41,118 nt of DNA, taken from NCBI GenBank assembly GCA_030525795.1, contig JAUNEB010000009.1, positions 1 to 41,118 of the forward strand, given 5' to 3'. The stretch is from Aerococcaceae bacterium. Lineage in GTDB: Bacteria > Bacillota > Bacilli > Lactobacillales > Aerococcaceae. Positions within the stretch are counted from its first letter, which is position 1. Each line of letters begins with the position of its first letter. The notes beneath the pieces were generated by a model, which was not told where the DNA came from, searched no databases, and was given only the letters and a program-made list of their open reading frames with translations. The position numbers and the translations under genes are program-made. Below are positions 15,319 through 28,882 of this stretch, piece by piece.

Positions 15319-17511
15319 TTATTTTTTTCGTAAAAGTAAGGTGCTTAATAAGACGCTGACGGAACTCAAACTCATGGCTAAAGCGGCAATCATCGGGTTG
15401 AGTAGCGGGCCATTGAATAAGAGCTTGAGTACGCCCATCGCAATCGGAATGCCGACAACATTATAGAAAAATGCCCAAAATAAATTACGTTTGATTGTCC
15501 GTAAAGTGGCGCGACTTAAATCGATGGTTTGAGCAATTTCAGGGAGTTGACTGTGCATGAGGACGACGTCTGCCGATTCGATGGCGATATCTGTTCCTGC
15601 GCCAATCGCGACGCCAACGTTTGCTTGTGCTAAAGCTGGTGCATCGTTAATGCCGTCTCCGACCATCATGACACGCTGACCTTGGTTTTGTAAGTTAAGA
15701 ATGGTAGCGGCTTTTTCGTGAGGTAAAACATGGCTAATCACGTCTGCAACGCCGACTTGTTTGGCAATGGCTTGGGCGGTTTGTTCGTTGTCGCCCGTCA
15801 ACATAATGACGCGCAGTCCGAGTTGCTGCAGCGTTTGAATAGCGCTCGCACTCGTTTCTTTAATCGGGTCTTGAATGCCGAATAATCCCACTAATTGCTG
15901 GTTGAGCGCTACGTAAACGAGGGAATAACCCTTTTTGGCGAAAGTGTCGGCTTGTTGTGCAAAATGCTCCGGTATTTCAGGCATCAGCGCGGCGTTGCCG
16001 ATATGCAAGAGTTGTTGTTGTATCGTTGCAATGACGCCTTTTCCTGTAATGCTTTCAAAGTGGTCGAGCGCTACCGTTGTCGTATTAAGATAGGAAACAA
16101 TGGCTTCTGCGAGCGGGTGTTCCGAATGTTTTTCGGCTGAAGCAATCCAAGTGAACAATTCCTCTTGATTCATTCCTTCTGCAACATAAGTCGCCATAAC
16201 GCGCGGATTGCCTTGTGTAATGGTGCCTGTTTTATCTAAGACGACAGTGTCAATGGTTGCAGCTGCTTCGAGTGCAGCGCCATTTTTGATGAGAATACCA
16301 CGGCGTGCTGCATTGCCCGTTCCAACCATAATGGCCGTCGGCGTCGCTAATCCGAGCGCACAAGGGCATGCAATAATTAAGACACTAATCATAATGGACA
16401 CAGCAAATGGAATGCTCTCGCCAAACAAAAGGACCCAACCTAAAGCGGATAGAACGGCTAAAGCCATGACAATCGGCACAAAATAGCGCGTGACTTGATC
16501 AGCAATTCGTGCAATCGGCGCTTTACTACCTTGAGCGTCTTGCACCATTTGAATAATTTGTGAAAGTAAAGTTTGTTGTCCGACACGGGTTACTTTGTAA
16601 GTGAATGTGCCAGTTTTGTTAATGCTAGCGCCGATAACAGTGTCGCCAACGCCTTTGTAGACGGGTAAACTTTCGCCCGTAATCATAGATTCATCAATTG
16701 TTGAGTGTCCGTCGACAATGACGCCGTCGACTGCCAAACTCGCACCTGGCTTGACAAAAACTAAATCATCCACGCGAAGCATGGCAACATCGACTTCTTC
16801 CAATGAGCCGTCTGCTAATTGGCGTAAAGCGACGGGAGGTGCCAAATCCATTAAAGCGCGTACGGCTTGCGAAGTTTTGCCTTTTGCGAGTTCTTCTAAA
16901 TATTTTCCGAAAGCCATTAGTGTTAAAATAACCGCTACCGATTCAAAATAAATCGCATGATGCGCGTGTTGCGGATTGAATAGCATGGCCCACACACTTT
17001 GCAAAAATGCGGCGCCTGTTCCAATCGCAACGAGGGTGTGCATATTCGGCGCCCCATTCAAAAGCTGTTTGAATCCGCTAATATAACTGGCGCGCGCTAA
17101 CCACATCACTGGCAAAGTTAAGCAAAGTTGTAGTAATGGATGTGAGAGCCATTTTGGGATAGGGATGCCGACCATTTCGCCCATTGAAATAATAAAAAGT
17201 GGAATGGTCAACGCCGCCATTTGAATCAGTTGTTGGCGCTGGGTATGTTGTTTGCGTTCTTTGAGCGCTTGCGTTTGCGCGTATTGTTCAGTAGCGGACA
17301 CAATGGTTTGTGTGTGGTAACCAAGTTGTTCAATGGCTTGAATAATGGGTGCCGAGTCTGATTGTTTGTGATAAATGACTTGCAAAGTGTCCGTTGCTAA
17401 GTTGACGGTTGCTTGTTTGACAGGAGAAAGTGTTTGAACATGGCGTTCGATTTTGGCAGCACAAGCGGCGCAATTCATTCCGTCAACGTGAAATAATTGT
17501 TTAGTGTCCAT
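15319..17511 (-). CDS. copA: P1B-type copper-exporting ATPase CopA
   Basis: CopA pumps Cu(I) out across the membrane at the cost of ATP. The 730-residue protein starts with one heavy-metal-associated domain carrying GMNCAAC (Cys14 and Cys17). It then shows the actuator TGES motif, the membrane metal site ACPCALGLATP, the phosphorylation site DKTGT, the SEHPLAE motif and the hinge GDGINDAPALA. The C-terminal helices contain the conserved NxxxG and MxxSS (ALAMSLSSVSV) features of Cu(I) pumps. Its start overlaps the end of copY by 11 bases, so the two are translationally linked. No copZ chaperone gene is adjacent. Confidence 0.95.
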   Translation of the reverse strand: MDTKQLFHVDGMNCAACAAKIERHVQTLSPVKQATVNLATDTLQVIYHKQSDSAPIIQAIEQLGYHTQTIVSATEQYAQTQALKERKQHTQRQQLIQMAALTIPLFIISMGEMVGIPIPKWLSHPLLQLCLTLPVMWLARASYISGFKQLLNGAPNMHTLVAIGTGAAFLQSVWAMLFNPQHAHHAIYFESVAVILTLMAFGKYLEELAKGKTSQAVRALMDLAPPVALRQLADGSLEEVDVAMLRVDDLVFVKPGASLAVDGVIVDGHSTIDESMITGESLPVYKGVGDTVIGASINKTGTFTYKVTRVGQQTLLSQIIQMVQDAQGSKAPIARIADQVTRYFVPIVMALAVLSALGWVLLFGESIPFAVSIMISVLIIACPCALGLATPTAIMVGTGNAARRGILIKNGAALEAAATIDTVVLDKTGTITQGNPRVMATYVAEGMNQEELFTWIASAEKHSEHPLAEAIVSYLNTTTVALDHFESITGKGVIATIQQQLLHIGNAALMPEIPEHFAQQADTFAKKGYSLVYVALNQQLVGLFGIQDPIKETSASAIQTLQQLGLRVIMLTGDNEQTAQAIAKQVGVADVISHVLPHEKAATILNLQNQGQRVMMVGDGINDAPALAQANVGVAIGAGTDIAIESADVVLMHSQLPEIAQTIDLSRATLRTIKRNLFWAFFYNVVGIPIAMGVLKLLFNGPLLNPMIAALAMSLSSVSVLLSTLLLRKK

Positions 17512-17947
17512 GAGTATGATTCCTTTCTGAGTGGCAGTTGCATTGTCCTTTTGGGCAAGAACAGGTGACGTGTTCAGGTGCAGTGGCTAATTGTTGTGTG
17601 ATGATTGCCAGTAGTGTTTGGCAATCTGACTGAGATAAAGGTTGTTGTTCCAACAAAGCGGCCAAATAGTGTCCGCGTTTTGTGCAGCAAGTTGTTTCCA
17701 AACAAGCATTTAATTGCTGTAAGGTCGCTTCTTCTTGTGTCAAAAGGGGCGACAGTTGATAAGGTGATTGGGTTTTGTCGCAATGAATGAGCGATTTTTG
17801 GATGAGACGGTTAATGAGCGACTTAATCGTACCTTCTTTCCATGAAGTGATAGGCAGCAACGTATCAATGATGGTGCGGCTTGTTGTCGTATGATTTGCC
17901 CAAACAACGCGCATAACGTGCCATTCCGCCGAGCTGATGAGTGACAT
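17501..17947 (-). CDS. copY: copper-responsive repressor CopY
   Basis: This protein belongs to the BlaI/MecI/CopY winged-helix repressors. The N-terminal half (ISSAEWHVMRVVWANHTTTS...WKEGTIKSLINRL) is the DNA-binding domain. The C-terminus holds the metal switch CSCPKGQCNC, the CxCxxxxCxC motif in which Zn keeps the repressor on DNA and Cu(I) displaces it. The length of 148 residues is typical of enterococcal CopY. An AGGAGG site lies seven bases before the start. Two cop boxes upstream make autoregulation of copY-copA very likely. Extra cysteines at the centre (ETTCCTKRG) are unusual. Confidence 0.95.
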   Translation of the reverse strand: MSLISSAEWHVMRVVWANHTTTSRTIIDTLLPITSWKEGTIKSLINRLIQKSLIHCDKTQSPYQLSPLLTQEEATLQQLNACLETTCCTKRGHYLAALLEQQPLSQSDCQTLLAIITQQLATAPEHVTCSCPKGQCNCHSERNHTHGH

Positions 17948-17965
17948 GTGAATACCTCCTTTGTT

Positions 17966-18017
17966 TACAAGTGTAATCTACAATAATTAGTTTACATCTG
18001 TAATCTGATTAAGTCAA
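17966..18017 (-). promoter_or_regulatory. copY promoter with two cop boxes
   Basis: Two perfect TACANNTGTA boxes lie at 17966-17975 (TACAAGTGTA) and 17993-18002 (TACATCTGTA), 27 bases apart. On the minus strand the -35 is TTGACT (18017-18012) and the -10 is TAAACT (17994-17989) with a 17-base spacer. The upstream box therefore overlaps the edge of the -10, and the other lies between promoter and ribosome site. This is the classic two-box CopY operator. Confidence 0.92.
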
Positions 18018-18018
18018 G

Positions 18019-18047
18019 TTGAAAGTTTTCAAAAAATAAGGTAGTCT
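18019..18047 (+). promoter_or_regulatory. folC promoter
   Basis: TTGAAA (18019-18024), 17 bases and TAGTCT (18042-18047) point rightwards. The -35 lies one base from the divergent copY -35. Confidence 0.55.
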
Positions 18048-18067
18048 GTATGAAAGGAGATGATTGC

Positions 18068-19237
18068 ATGAATTATGGCAATTTTGAGCAAATTAAAAAA
18101 ATACGGCAACAGCTCGCAATGAGCGGACATCCTGAACAACAATTTCAAACGATTCATGTTGCGGGAACCAATGGCAAAGGCTCTACAAGTGCGATGGTGG
18201 CGGCGATTTTGCAGGCGTTGGGCTACCGTGTAGGCGTCTTTACGAGTCCGTATTTGCACAGCCCGTATGAACAAATTCAAGTGAATGGTCTTTCAATTAA
18301 AGAAGAGGATTTTTTGCGCTGGCAAAAAAAATTAGCACAGTCCACATTTTCAGAATTTGAGCAGTGGGTGCTAGTAGCGATTCATTATTTTGCCGAACAA
18401 AAATGCGATTATGTGGTGCTAGAATGTGGTTTGGGTGGCGAATATGACGCGACGAATATTGTGATGCAAACCGAATATGTATTGTTCACCAAAATAAGCT
18501 TAGACCATACGGAGTGGCTCGGCGATACAATCAAAAAAATCGCCACAACAAAAGCTAAAATTATTCGCTCAAATAGTCAAGTTATCGTGGCTCCTAATCA
18601 ACATGACGAGGTAAAAGCCGTTATTCATGCAGAATGTGCGCAACAACAAGCTACGTGCCATTTGGCGCCGCTCGTGTCGTCACCGAATTGGAATGGTGTG
18701 CCGTTTGCATTTAATTTGAAAGGCCATCACCAGCTCGAAAATTTATCGACAGTTTTGCAGTGGTACGCGCTATTTTGCCAAAAAGAAAAGTTGTTACCGA
18801 ATGCGGATGTGTTGTCGCGTGCGCTTGGTAAGTTGAAAGTGCTAGGAAGAATGGAGCAACTCTCGGGGCAGCTATGGGTGGACGTGGCGCACAATGAAGA
18901 CAGTGTGGCGGCGTTTGTTGATTATGTGCGCGAGCAATTTGCAGGGCAGTCTTGTGCGATCGTGGTAGGTTTTTTGAAAGATAAAGATGTCGGCGCGTGT
19001 TTGGCACATTTGCAGGAGATAGCGAGTCATTTTGTCGTGACAGAGCCTGATTTTGACGCGCGCAAAATGGATGCGGAGCAATTAGTCGAGGTATTGCATC
19101 AATTGGAAGTTTCCGCTGACAAGATGACGTGCATCAAGGCGCCACAAGAGGCAATTCAATGGGCGCTACATCAATTTGAACGCGTGTTTGTGGTGGGATC
19201 TTTTTACTTAGTAAAAGAAGCGTATTCATGCATATAG
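18068..19237 (+). CDS. folC: folylpolyglutamate synthase / dihydrofolate synthase
   Basis: FolC adds glutamate to dihydropteroate or folates using ATP. The 389-residue protein has the P-loop VAGTNGKGST (Gly33 to Ser39), VFTSPYLHSPYEQIQVNG, ECGLGGEYDATN, the SLDHTEWLGDT loop and DVAHNEDS. It is shorter than common FolC proteins (about 420-430) because the N-terminal helical segment before the P-loop is trimmed to 32 residues. ATG 18068 fits AAAGGAGATGA just upstream; the in-frame ATG at 18050 precedes that site. No other folate gene is near. No terminator was seen after it, so transcription may continue into the next gene. Confidence 0.92.
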   Translation: MNYGNFEQIKKIRQQLAMSGHPEQQFQTIHVAGTNGKGSTSAMVAAILQALGYRVGVFTSPYLHSPYEQIQVNGLSIKEEDFLRWQKKLAQSTFSEFEQWVLVAIHYFAEQKCDYVVLECGLGGEYDATNIVMQTEYVLFTKISLDHTEWLGDTIKKIATTKAKIIRSNSQVIVAPNQHDEVKAVIHAECAQQQATCHLAPLVSSPNWNGVPFAFNLKGHHQLENLSTVLQWYALFCQKEKLLPNADVLSRALGKLKVLGRMEQLSGQLWVDVAHNEDSVAAFVDYVREQFAGQSCAIVVGFLKDKDVGACLAHLQEIASHFVVTEPDFDARKMDAEQLVEVLHQLEVSADKMTCIKAPQEAIQWALHQFERVFVVGSFYLVKEAYSCI

Positions 19238-19240
19238 TTA

Positions 19241-19269
19241 TTTACTCATGTATATAAGTTCGATATAAT
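19241..19269 (+). promoter_or_regulatory. Promoter of the zinc-ribbon/lipoprotein operon
   Basis: TTTACT (19241-19246) and a perfect TATAAT (19264-19269) are 17 bases apart, just after the folC stop and 33 bases before ATG 19302. Confidence 0.75.
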
Positions 19270-19301
19270 GTATCGTATAGTTAAGAAAGAGAGGGATGTC
19301 T

Positions 19302-20720
19302 ATGGGATTTTGTCCAAATTGTGGCCATAAGTTTGAAGAAGGCACGGCTTTTTGTCAAGAATGTGGCGAAAATGTGAGTGACTTGCAGCAGCCTGTTCCA
19401 GTTCAAACAAGAACGGCAACGGTCACTAAAAAATCAAAAACAGCTTTGTTGGTTGGCTTAGCCAGCGGGGTACTTTTATTAAGTGTAGGCGGTTATTATG
19501 TGGTGAATGGTGGATTACCGTTTTTGTCATTGAGTTCATCCGTTCAAGAAAGTACGCGTGTTGATAGCGAAAGTGCGTCAACATCTGTTTCGATGAAAAC
19601 GGCACGCATTTCAGAAAATTTACCTTCGGTGGCAAGCGTTTCAGCGCAAAGTGAAGCAGCTTCAGAAAGCGCTGCAACGAGCAGCGTGGCTGTGTCAAAT
19701 CAAGCGCAGCACAGCACCGTCATTATTAAAGCAGCAGAAGGGGTTACTTCTAGCACGGCTTCTGTCATAGCAAACACGTCTTCTGCATCTGAAACGACTG
19801 CTGCGCCAGCGACAAATGCTGCATCTGAAACGACTGCTGCGCCAGCAACAAATGTCGTGACTGAATCAGCAACGCCAGCAACGAGCACACCAGCAGAAAC
19901 GGTCGTTGCGGCAACTTATGATGCGCAGCGTATTCAAGGACTTTTTAATCAAAGTATGGGAACGGTAGGCGGTCGTCACTCGCTTTATTTCCAAGAGTTG
20001 ACCAATGAAGCAGGACAAGTTGTCGCCAGCGAGCCGATTATTATTGAAGATACGCAAATTCGTTCGGCAAGTGTCATCAAATTGTTTGTCTTAGGCGCAT
20101 TATACAAAGAAGCTGAAGCAGGGCACCTCGATTTGAGTCGCGAACATCGCTTGGCGATTTCTGATTACGTAGGTGGTACAGGTGTTGTACAAAATGCTCC
20201 TGAAGGAACGCCATATACTTTGCAACAGTTGGCGGAATATATGATTGTGGATAGCGATAATATGGCAATGAACATTATCGTAGATTATGTGGGATTTGAC
20301 CGCGTGAATGCTTTTATTAAAGAATTAGGTTATACCAACACCATTTTGCAACGCAAAATGCTCGACACTGCTGCAATTGAGCAAGGACGCGAAAATTATA
20401 CATCTGCACGCGAAGTAGGTGACTTCATGAAACGCCTATATACCAAAACATTGGTTACACCGAGCGCGGATGCGCAAATGTTAGCCATTTTGTCCCGCCA
20501 AAAAGACACCGAAAAATTACGCTACCATATTCCAGCAGTGGGATATAGCAAGTCCGGGCAATTCGATACTTACGGCATTTGGAGCGACGTAGCCATTATC
20601 GAAACACCAAAAGGCGCCTTTGTCTTAGCCTCTCTCTCTCAAGATGGGGATTACAGTAGCAAATTTGCGGTCACACAACAACTCGGCCAATTAGTTTATG
20701 AAGATTTTATCAATAGATAA
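19302..20720 (+). CDS. zinc-ribbon, TM, class A beta-lactamase-fold protein
   Basis: The 472-residue protein is a three-part fusion. Residues 4-21 are a zinc ribbon (Cys4, Cys7, Cys18, Cys21). A membrane helix lies at about 46-66, followed by a Ser/Thr/Ala-rich linker to about 205. The rest has the class A beta-lactamase fold with SxxK (Ser257-Val-Ile-Lys260), SDN (318-320) and KSG (417-419); the spacings of 61 and 99 residues are close to those of class A enzymes. The omega-loop ExxLN motif is absent, so hydrolysis of beta-lactams is doubtful and a peptidase/esterase or sensing role is as likely. The ribbon would be cytoplasmic and the catalytic domain outside. ATG 19302 fits the GAGAGG site; ATG 19296 overlaps it. 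First gene of a three-gene unit. Confidence 0.85.
   Translation: MGFCPNCGHKFEEGTAFCQECGENVSDLQQPVPVQTRTATVTKKSKTALLVGLASGVLLLSVGGYYVVNGGLPFLSLSSSVQESTRVDSESASTSVSMKTARISENLPSVASVSAQSEAASESAATSSVAVSNQAQHSTVIIKAAEGVTSSTASVIANTSSASETTAAPATNAASETTAAPATNVVTESATPATSTPAETVVAATYDAQRIQGLFNQSMGTVGGRHSLYFQELTNEAGQVVASEPIIIEDTQIRSASVIKLFVLGALYKEAEAGHLDLSREHRLAISDYVGGTGVVQNAPEGTPYTLQQLAEYMIVDSDNMAMNIIVDYVGFDRVNAFIKELGYTNTILQRKMLDTAAIEQGRENYTSAREVGDFMKRLYTKTLVTPSADAQMLAILSRQKDTEKLRYHIPAVGYSKSGQFDTYGIWSDVAIIETPKGAFVLASLSQDGDYSSKFAVTQQLGQLVYEDFINR
19785..19853 (+). repeat. Tandem repeat in the extracellular linker
   Basis: A 33-base unit encoding ASETTAAPATN occurs at 19785-19817 and again at 19821-19853 with one base change (period 36). 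It lies in the low-complexity Ser/Thr/Ala linker between the membrane helix and the beta-lactamase-fold domain and could vary in copy number. Confidence 0.85.
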
Positions 20721-20733
20721 GGAGTAAAAAACG

Positions 20734-21747
20734 ATGAAATTATGTGTACAATGTCAAACTGAAATTAGCGATGACGCAAAATTTTGCACTAAATGTGGTG
20801 CTAAACAAGAACCTGTCGTTGCAACTGTCGAGAAAACAGAAGCTGAAGCAGAACAATTCGTAGCTGAAACACACGAAGGAGTAGTCGAAACCGAAACGGT
20901 ACCTGAAACTTCAGAAAACGTTGAGCCCTCTGTAGCGCCTGAACAGTCACAAATCCCTGCAGATACAACGCCAACCATTGAGCAAGTAGCGGCGAGCGTT
21001 AGCAAAGTAACGACGAACGTAGCCAACAAAGTATCACAAGTCGCTCAAAGCGAAGAAGTAGCCGACTTCAAACAAGCAGCTAAAGCATACAGTGACTATT
21101 TCAAAAAACTCCTCAAAAAACCGGGGCAAGAAGTAGAAGGCGCTCCAGCGCATTATATGTGGTGGAATCTCGGACTCTATTTATTTTCTGGCGTTATTCT
21201 CTTCTGGAGCTTGCTCAAAGGCGGCATGGATACAGGGGTAGACCTCATGAATTTTGGGACGAACATGCTAAGTGAATTTGAGCGTTCGTTTAATGGCTAT
21301 AGCAGTTACGGGCAAGGATATAGCATTTCACGCCCTGATACGACATGGACAACTTTGCCACAAGCAGTAAAATCCGTATTCGGTGCAGCGTTCGCTTTAG
21401 TATTGGTCGTTACTGTCATTTTGGCTGTTGAAAATATGTTGCTTCACAGAAAAACAAGTTTCAAGAATGTATTGAAGCGTTACTCATTGTATTTAGCATT
21501 TGTTACAGCAGGAAATATCATTGTAGGCTCATTGAATTTAATGGGTATTTTCCCAGCGCTATTGGTATTGGTATGGTTAGTGATTCAAGGTATTGCGTTA
21601 GCCGTGTTACCGACCGTTGTATTGGCAGAACATCCTGATAAAACGTATCGCCGCTCATTTTTCTATGTGGTCATCGTGATGTATTTGATGATGGCGTTCG
21701 TAGGTGTCGTGTCCATGGGCGTGTTTACAGCGATGTTGTTCGTGTAA
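20734..21747 (+). CDS. zinc-ribbon membrane protein of unknown function
   Basis: The 337-residue protein starts with a zinc ribbon whose cysteines (4, 7, 18, 21) have the same spacing as in the preceding protein. An acidic Glu/Val/Thr-rich, probably disordered stretch follows to about residue 85, and then an amphipathic helix. The C-terminal part has four to five hydrophobic segments, with a Gly/Tyr/Ser-rich loop (about 185-205) after the first. I know of zinc-ribbon membrane proteins of this layout in streptococci, but none with an established function. It lies 13 bases after the preceding stop, with a GGAG site, and is certainly in the same operon. The shared ribbon suggests contact with the same cytoplasmic partner. 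Confidence 0.75.
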   Translation: MKLCVQCQTEISDDAKFCTKCGAKQEPVVATVEKTEAEAEQFVAETHEGVVETETVPETSENVEPSVAPEQSQIPADTTPTIEQVAASVSKVTTNVANKVSQVAQSEEVADFKQAAKAYSDYFKKLLKKPGQEVEGAPAHYMWWNLGLYLFSGVILFWSLLKGGMDTGVDLMNFGTNMLSEFERSFNGYSSYGQGYSISRPDTTWTTLPQAVKSVFGAAFALVLVVTVILAVENMLLHRKTSFKNVLKRYSLYLAFVTAGNIIVGSLNLMGIFPALLVLVWLVIQGIALAVLPTVVLAEHPDKTYRRSFFYVVIVMYLMMAFVGVVSMGVFTAMLFV

Positions 21748-21762
21748 TTCGGAGGCAATCGT

Positions 21763-22788
21763 ATGAAAAAAATATGGCAATCTCTAGGTGTCGTGTGGTT
21801 AAGTATTTGTTTTCTTGCGGCATGCAGTTCGGCGGTTGATTTGACACAATCGGTTAAACAGCCACAATTTTCTGGATTAAATGGATACGGCGCTGCGCAT
21901 TCCGTTGAGTTGGATTCGTTTCATTTAAGTTCTACGATTAAAGATCCGGCACTTCAAGCAGCTGTTTTGGAACAAGTGAGCGTGTCGGTTGCACCACAAG
22001 GTCAATTAGCTAATGGCGACGACGTAACGATTACCGTCAGCGTGCCTGAACATTTGCAAAAATATGTGAAAGGCGGTACCAAAACGGTAACCGTAGCGGG
22101 CTTAGAAGAACCAACCGTACTCACTGCTGACGAAGTGGCTAAACATCTTGTGGTGCGTTATTTGGGTGTAAGTGGCAAAGGAACGGCAGAAGTAACCAAT
22201 GTGTTCAACGATAGCTTTTTGCAAACGTTGCAGTTTGAAGCCGAAAATAATGGCGAATTGGTCAATGGTCAAGATGTCGAATTTGTACTGAATGACTATA
22301 GTCAAGAATCGTTACTTGCGAACAAATACGTATTGGAAGAAGGATTCCAAGTGTTAGGCACAGCGCACAGTTTGCAAGAAGTGCCTGCTAATGCAACGGA
22401 TATTGCGAATTTGGAAGATATTAAGCGTATGATTAATGAACAAGCAATGCGCGAATATAATGATGATTGGATGTATAAGTACGAAGTAGCGCTCAATCGC
22501 TATATGTACCGCCAGTTTCCGAGCGAAAATACCAATGGAAATTTTCATCGTGGGAGCAATCATGGAGTGTTGATGGGGATTTTTACCGTGAAAGTTTACG
22601 ATTCAAGCGACAATCAGCTCGAAAAAGAATTCACAGGTGTCATCGGGTATTCGGACATTATATTGGATGCCGAAAAACGCACGAATGTCGCATCGCTTGT
22701 GTTAGTAGGCAATCAATGGGATAAAACCTATTCGCTCGATTCGATTTATCAACTATACGAAGGATACGGCTTTGTGGCTGTACCATAA
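21763..22788 (+). CDS. lipoprotein with two tandem TcaA/YvbJ-like repeats
   Basis: The signal peptide ends in a lipobox, Leu18-Ala-Ala-Cys21, so the 341-residue precursor should be lipidated and exposed outside. Two related domains follow. Each begins with a Gly-rich turn (FSGLNGYGAAH; YLGVSGKGTAE) and contains a GxLxNGxDV motif (GQLANGDDV; GELVNGQDV). This layout recalls extracellular repeats of TcaA/YvbJ-type zinc-ribbon proteins, although here the ribbon is on separate neighbouring genes. The last 120 residues, rich in Tyr and Asn (YNDDWMYKYEVALNRYMYRQ), form a third region I cannot assign. It is 15 bases behind the membrane protein gene and ends the operon at a terminator. Confidence 0.78.
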   Translation: MKKIWQSLGVVWLSICFLAACSSAVDLTQSVKQPQFSGLNGYGAAHSVELDSFHLSSTIKDPALQAAVLEQVSVSVAPQGQLANGDDVTITVSVPEHLQKYVKGGTKTVTVAGLEEPTVLTADEVAKHLVVRYLGVSGKGTAEVTNVFNDSFLQTLQFEAENNGELVNGQDVEFVLNDYSQESLLANKYVLEEGFQVLGTAHSLQEVPANATDIANLEDIKRMINEQAMREYNDDWMYKYEVALNRYMYRQFPSENTNGNFHRGSNHGVLMGIFTVKVYDSSDNQLEKEFTGVIGYSDIILDAEKRTNVASLVLVGNQWDKTYSLDSIYQLYEGYGFVAVP

Positions 22789-22796
22789 AGATTGAG

Positions 22797-22824
22797 GATG
22801 CGTCTGCTAAAGGCGCATCTTTTT
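22797..22824 (+). terminator. Terminator of the zinc-ribbon/lipoprotein operon
   Basis: GATGCGTC pairs with GGCGCATC (one G-T pair) around a seven-base loop and is followed by TTTTT. Confidence 0.85.
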
Positions 22825-22857
22825 ATGTTAAAATCTTCATGAAATCGTTTTATAAAT

Positions 22858-22886
22858 TTGTGTTATTTTTCTGAAAGTGCTAGAAT
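22858..22886 (+). promoter_or_regulatory. ATP synthase operon promoter
   Basis: TTGTGT (22858-22863), 17 bases and TAGAAT (22881-22886) preceded by TGC make an extended -10 promoter. The leader to atpB is roughly 105 bases long. Confidence 0.8.
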
Positions 22887-22928
22887 TAGATGTGTCAAAA
22901 GTGCAGTTTTTTGAAAATAGAGCCGTAA

Positions 22929-23717
<789 letters not shown>

Positions 23718-23726
23718 AAAAATTAA

Positions 23727-23957
<231 letters not shown>

Positions 23958-23969
23958 GAGTCGAATGAT

Positions 23970-24478
23970 ATGACTTTATTACTATCGACCGAATCTGCCA
24001 ATCCCGCTTTGGGCAATACGCTTGTCACGTTAGTTTCGTTTATTATTTTGGTAGTGATTGTGCGCCGTTTTGCATGGGGACCGTTAATGAAAGTGTTAAT
24101 TGAGCGCGAGACGAGTATTCAAGATGCATTAAGTAAAGCGGAGTTGGCGACGCAAGAAAGCACGGCTACGCAACGTGAAGCGCAATTAGCATTGAAAGAC
24201 GCACGTCAAGAGGCGACTCAGCTCATTTTGCAAGCGAAAAAGCAAGCGTTAAGTATTCAAGACACGATGCTAAAAGCGACGAAAGAAGAAATTGAGCAAA
24301 TGCGTCAAGCGGCACAAAAAGAAATTGACTTGGAACGCAAGCGCATGTTGAATGACATTAAATGCGAAGTGACGGCTGTTTCGATTGAAATTGCCGAGAA
24401 AATTTTGAAACGTGAAATTACGTCGCAAGACCATCAGCGATTAGTAGAAGACTTTATTCAAGAAATGGATGCGTTATA

Positions 24479-24479
<1 letters not shown>
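23970..24479 (+). CDS. atpF: F1Fo ATP synthase subunit b
   Basis: Subunit b is the peripheral stalk. The 169-residue protein has one N-terminal membrane helix (about 15-35), the conserved WGPLMKVLIER junction and then a long charged helix rich in Gln, Ala, Glu and Lys that forms the coiled-coil dimer. The final segment IAEKILKREIT is the delta-contact region of normal subunits. Its stop codon overlaps the start of atpH by one base (TAATG). Confidence 0.95.
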
Positions 24480-26454
<1,975 letters not shown>

Positions 26455-26472
26455 AAAGGTGGCACAACGAAG

Positions 26473-28871
<2,399 letters not shown>

Positions 28872-28882
28872 GTAGGTGACTT

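Noticed and set aside
19302-20720. Annotation as a true beta-lactamase resistance gene
   Set aside because: The SxxK, SDN and KSG motifs are present but the ExxLN omega-loop motif is not, and the protein is membrane-tethered with a cytoplasmic zinc ribbon; resistance should not be inferred.
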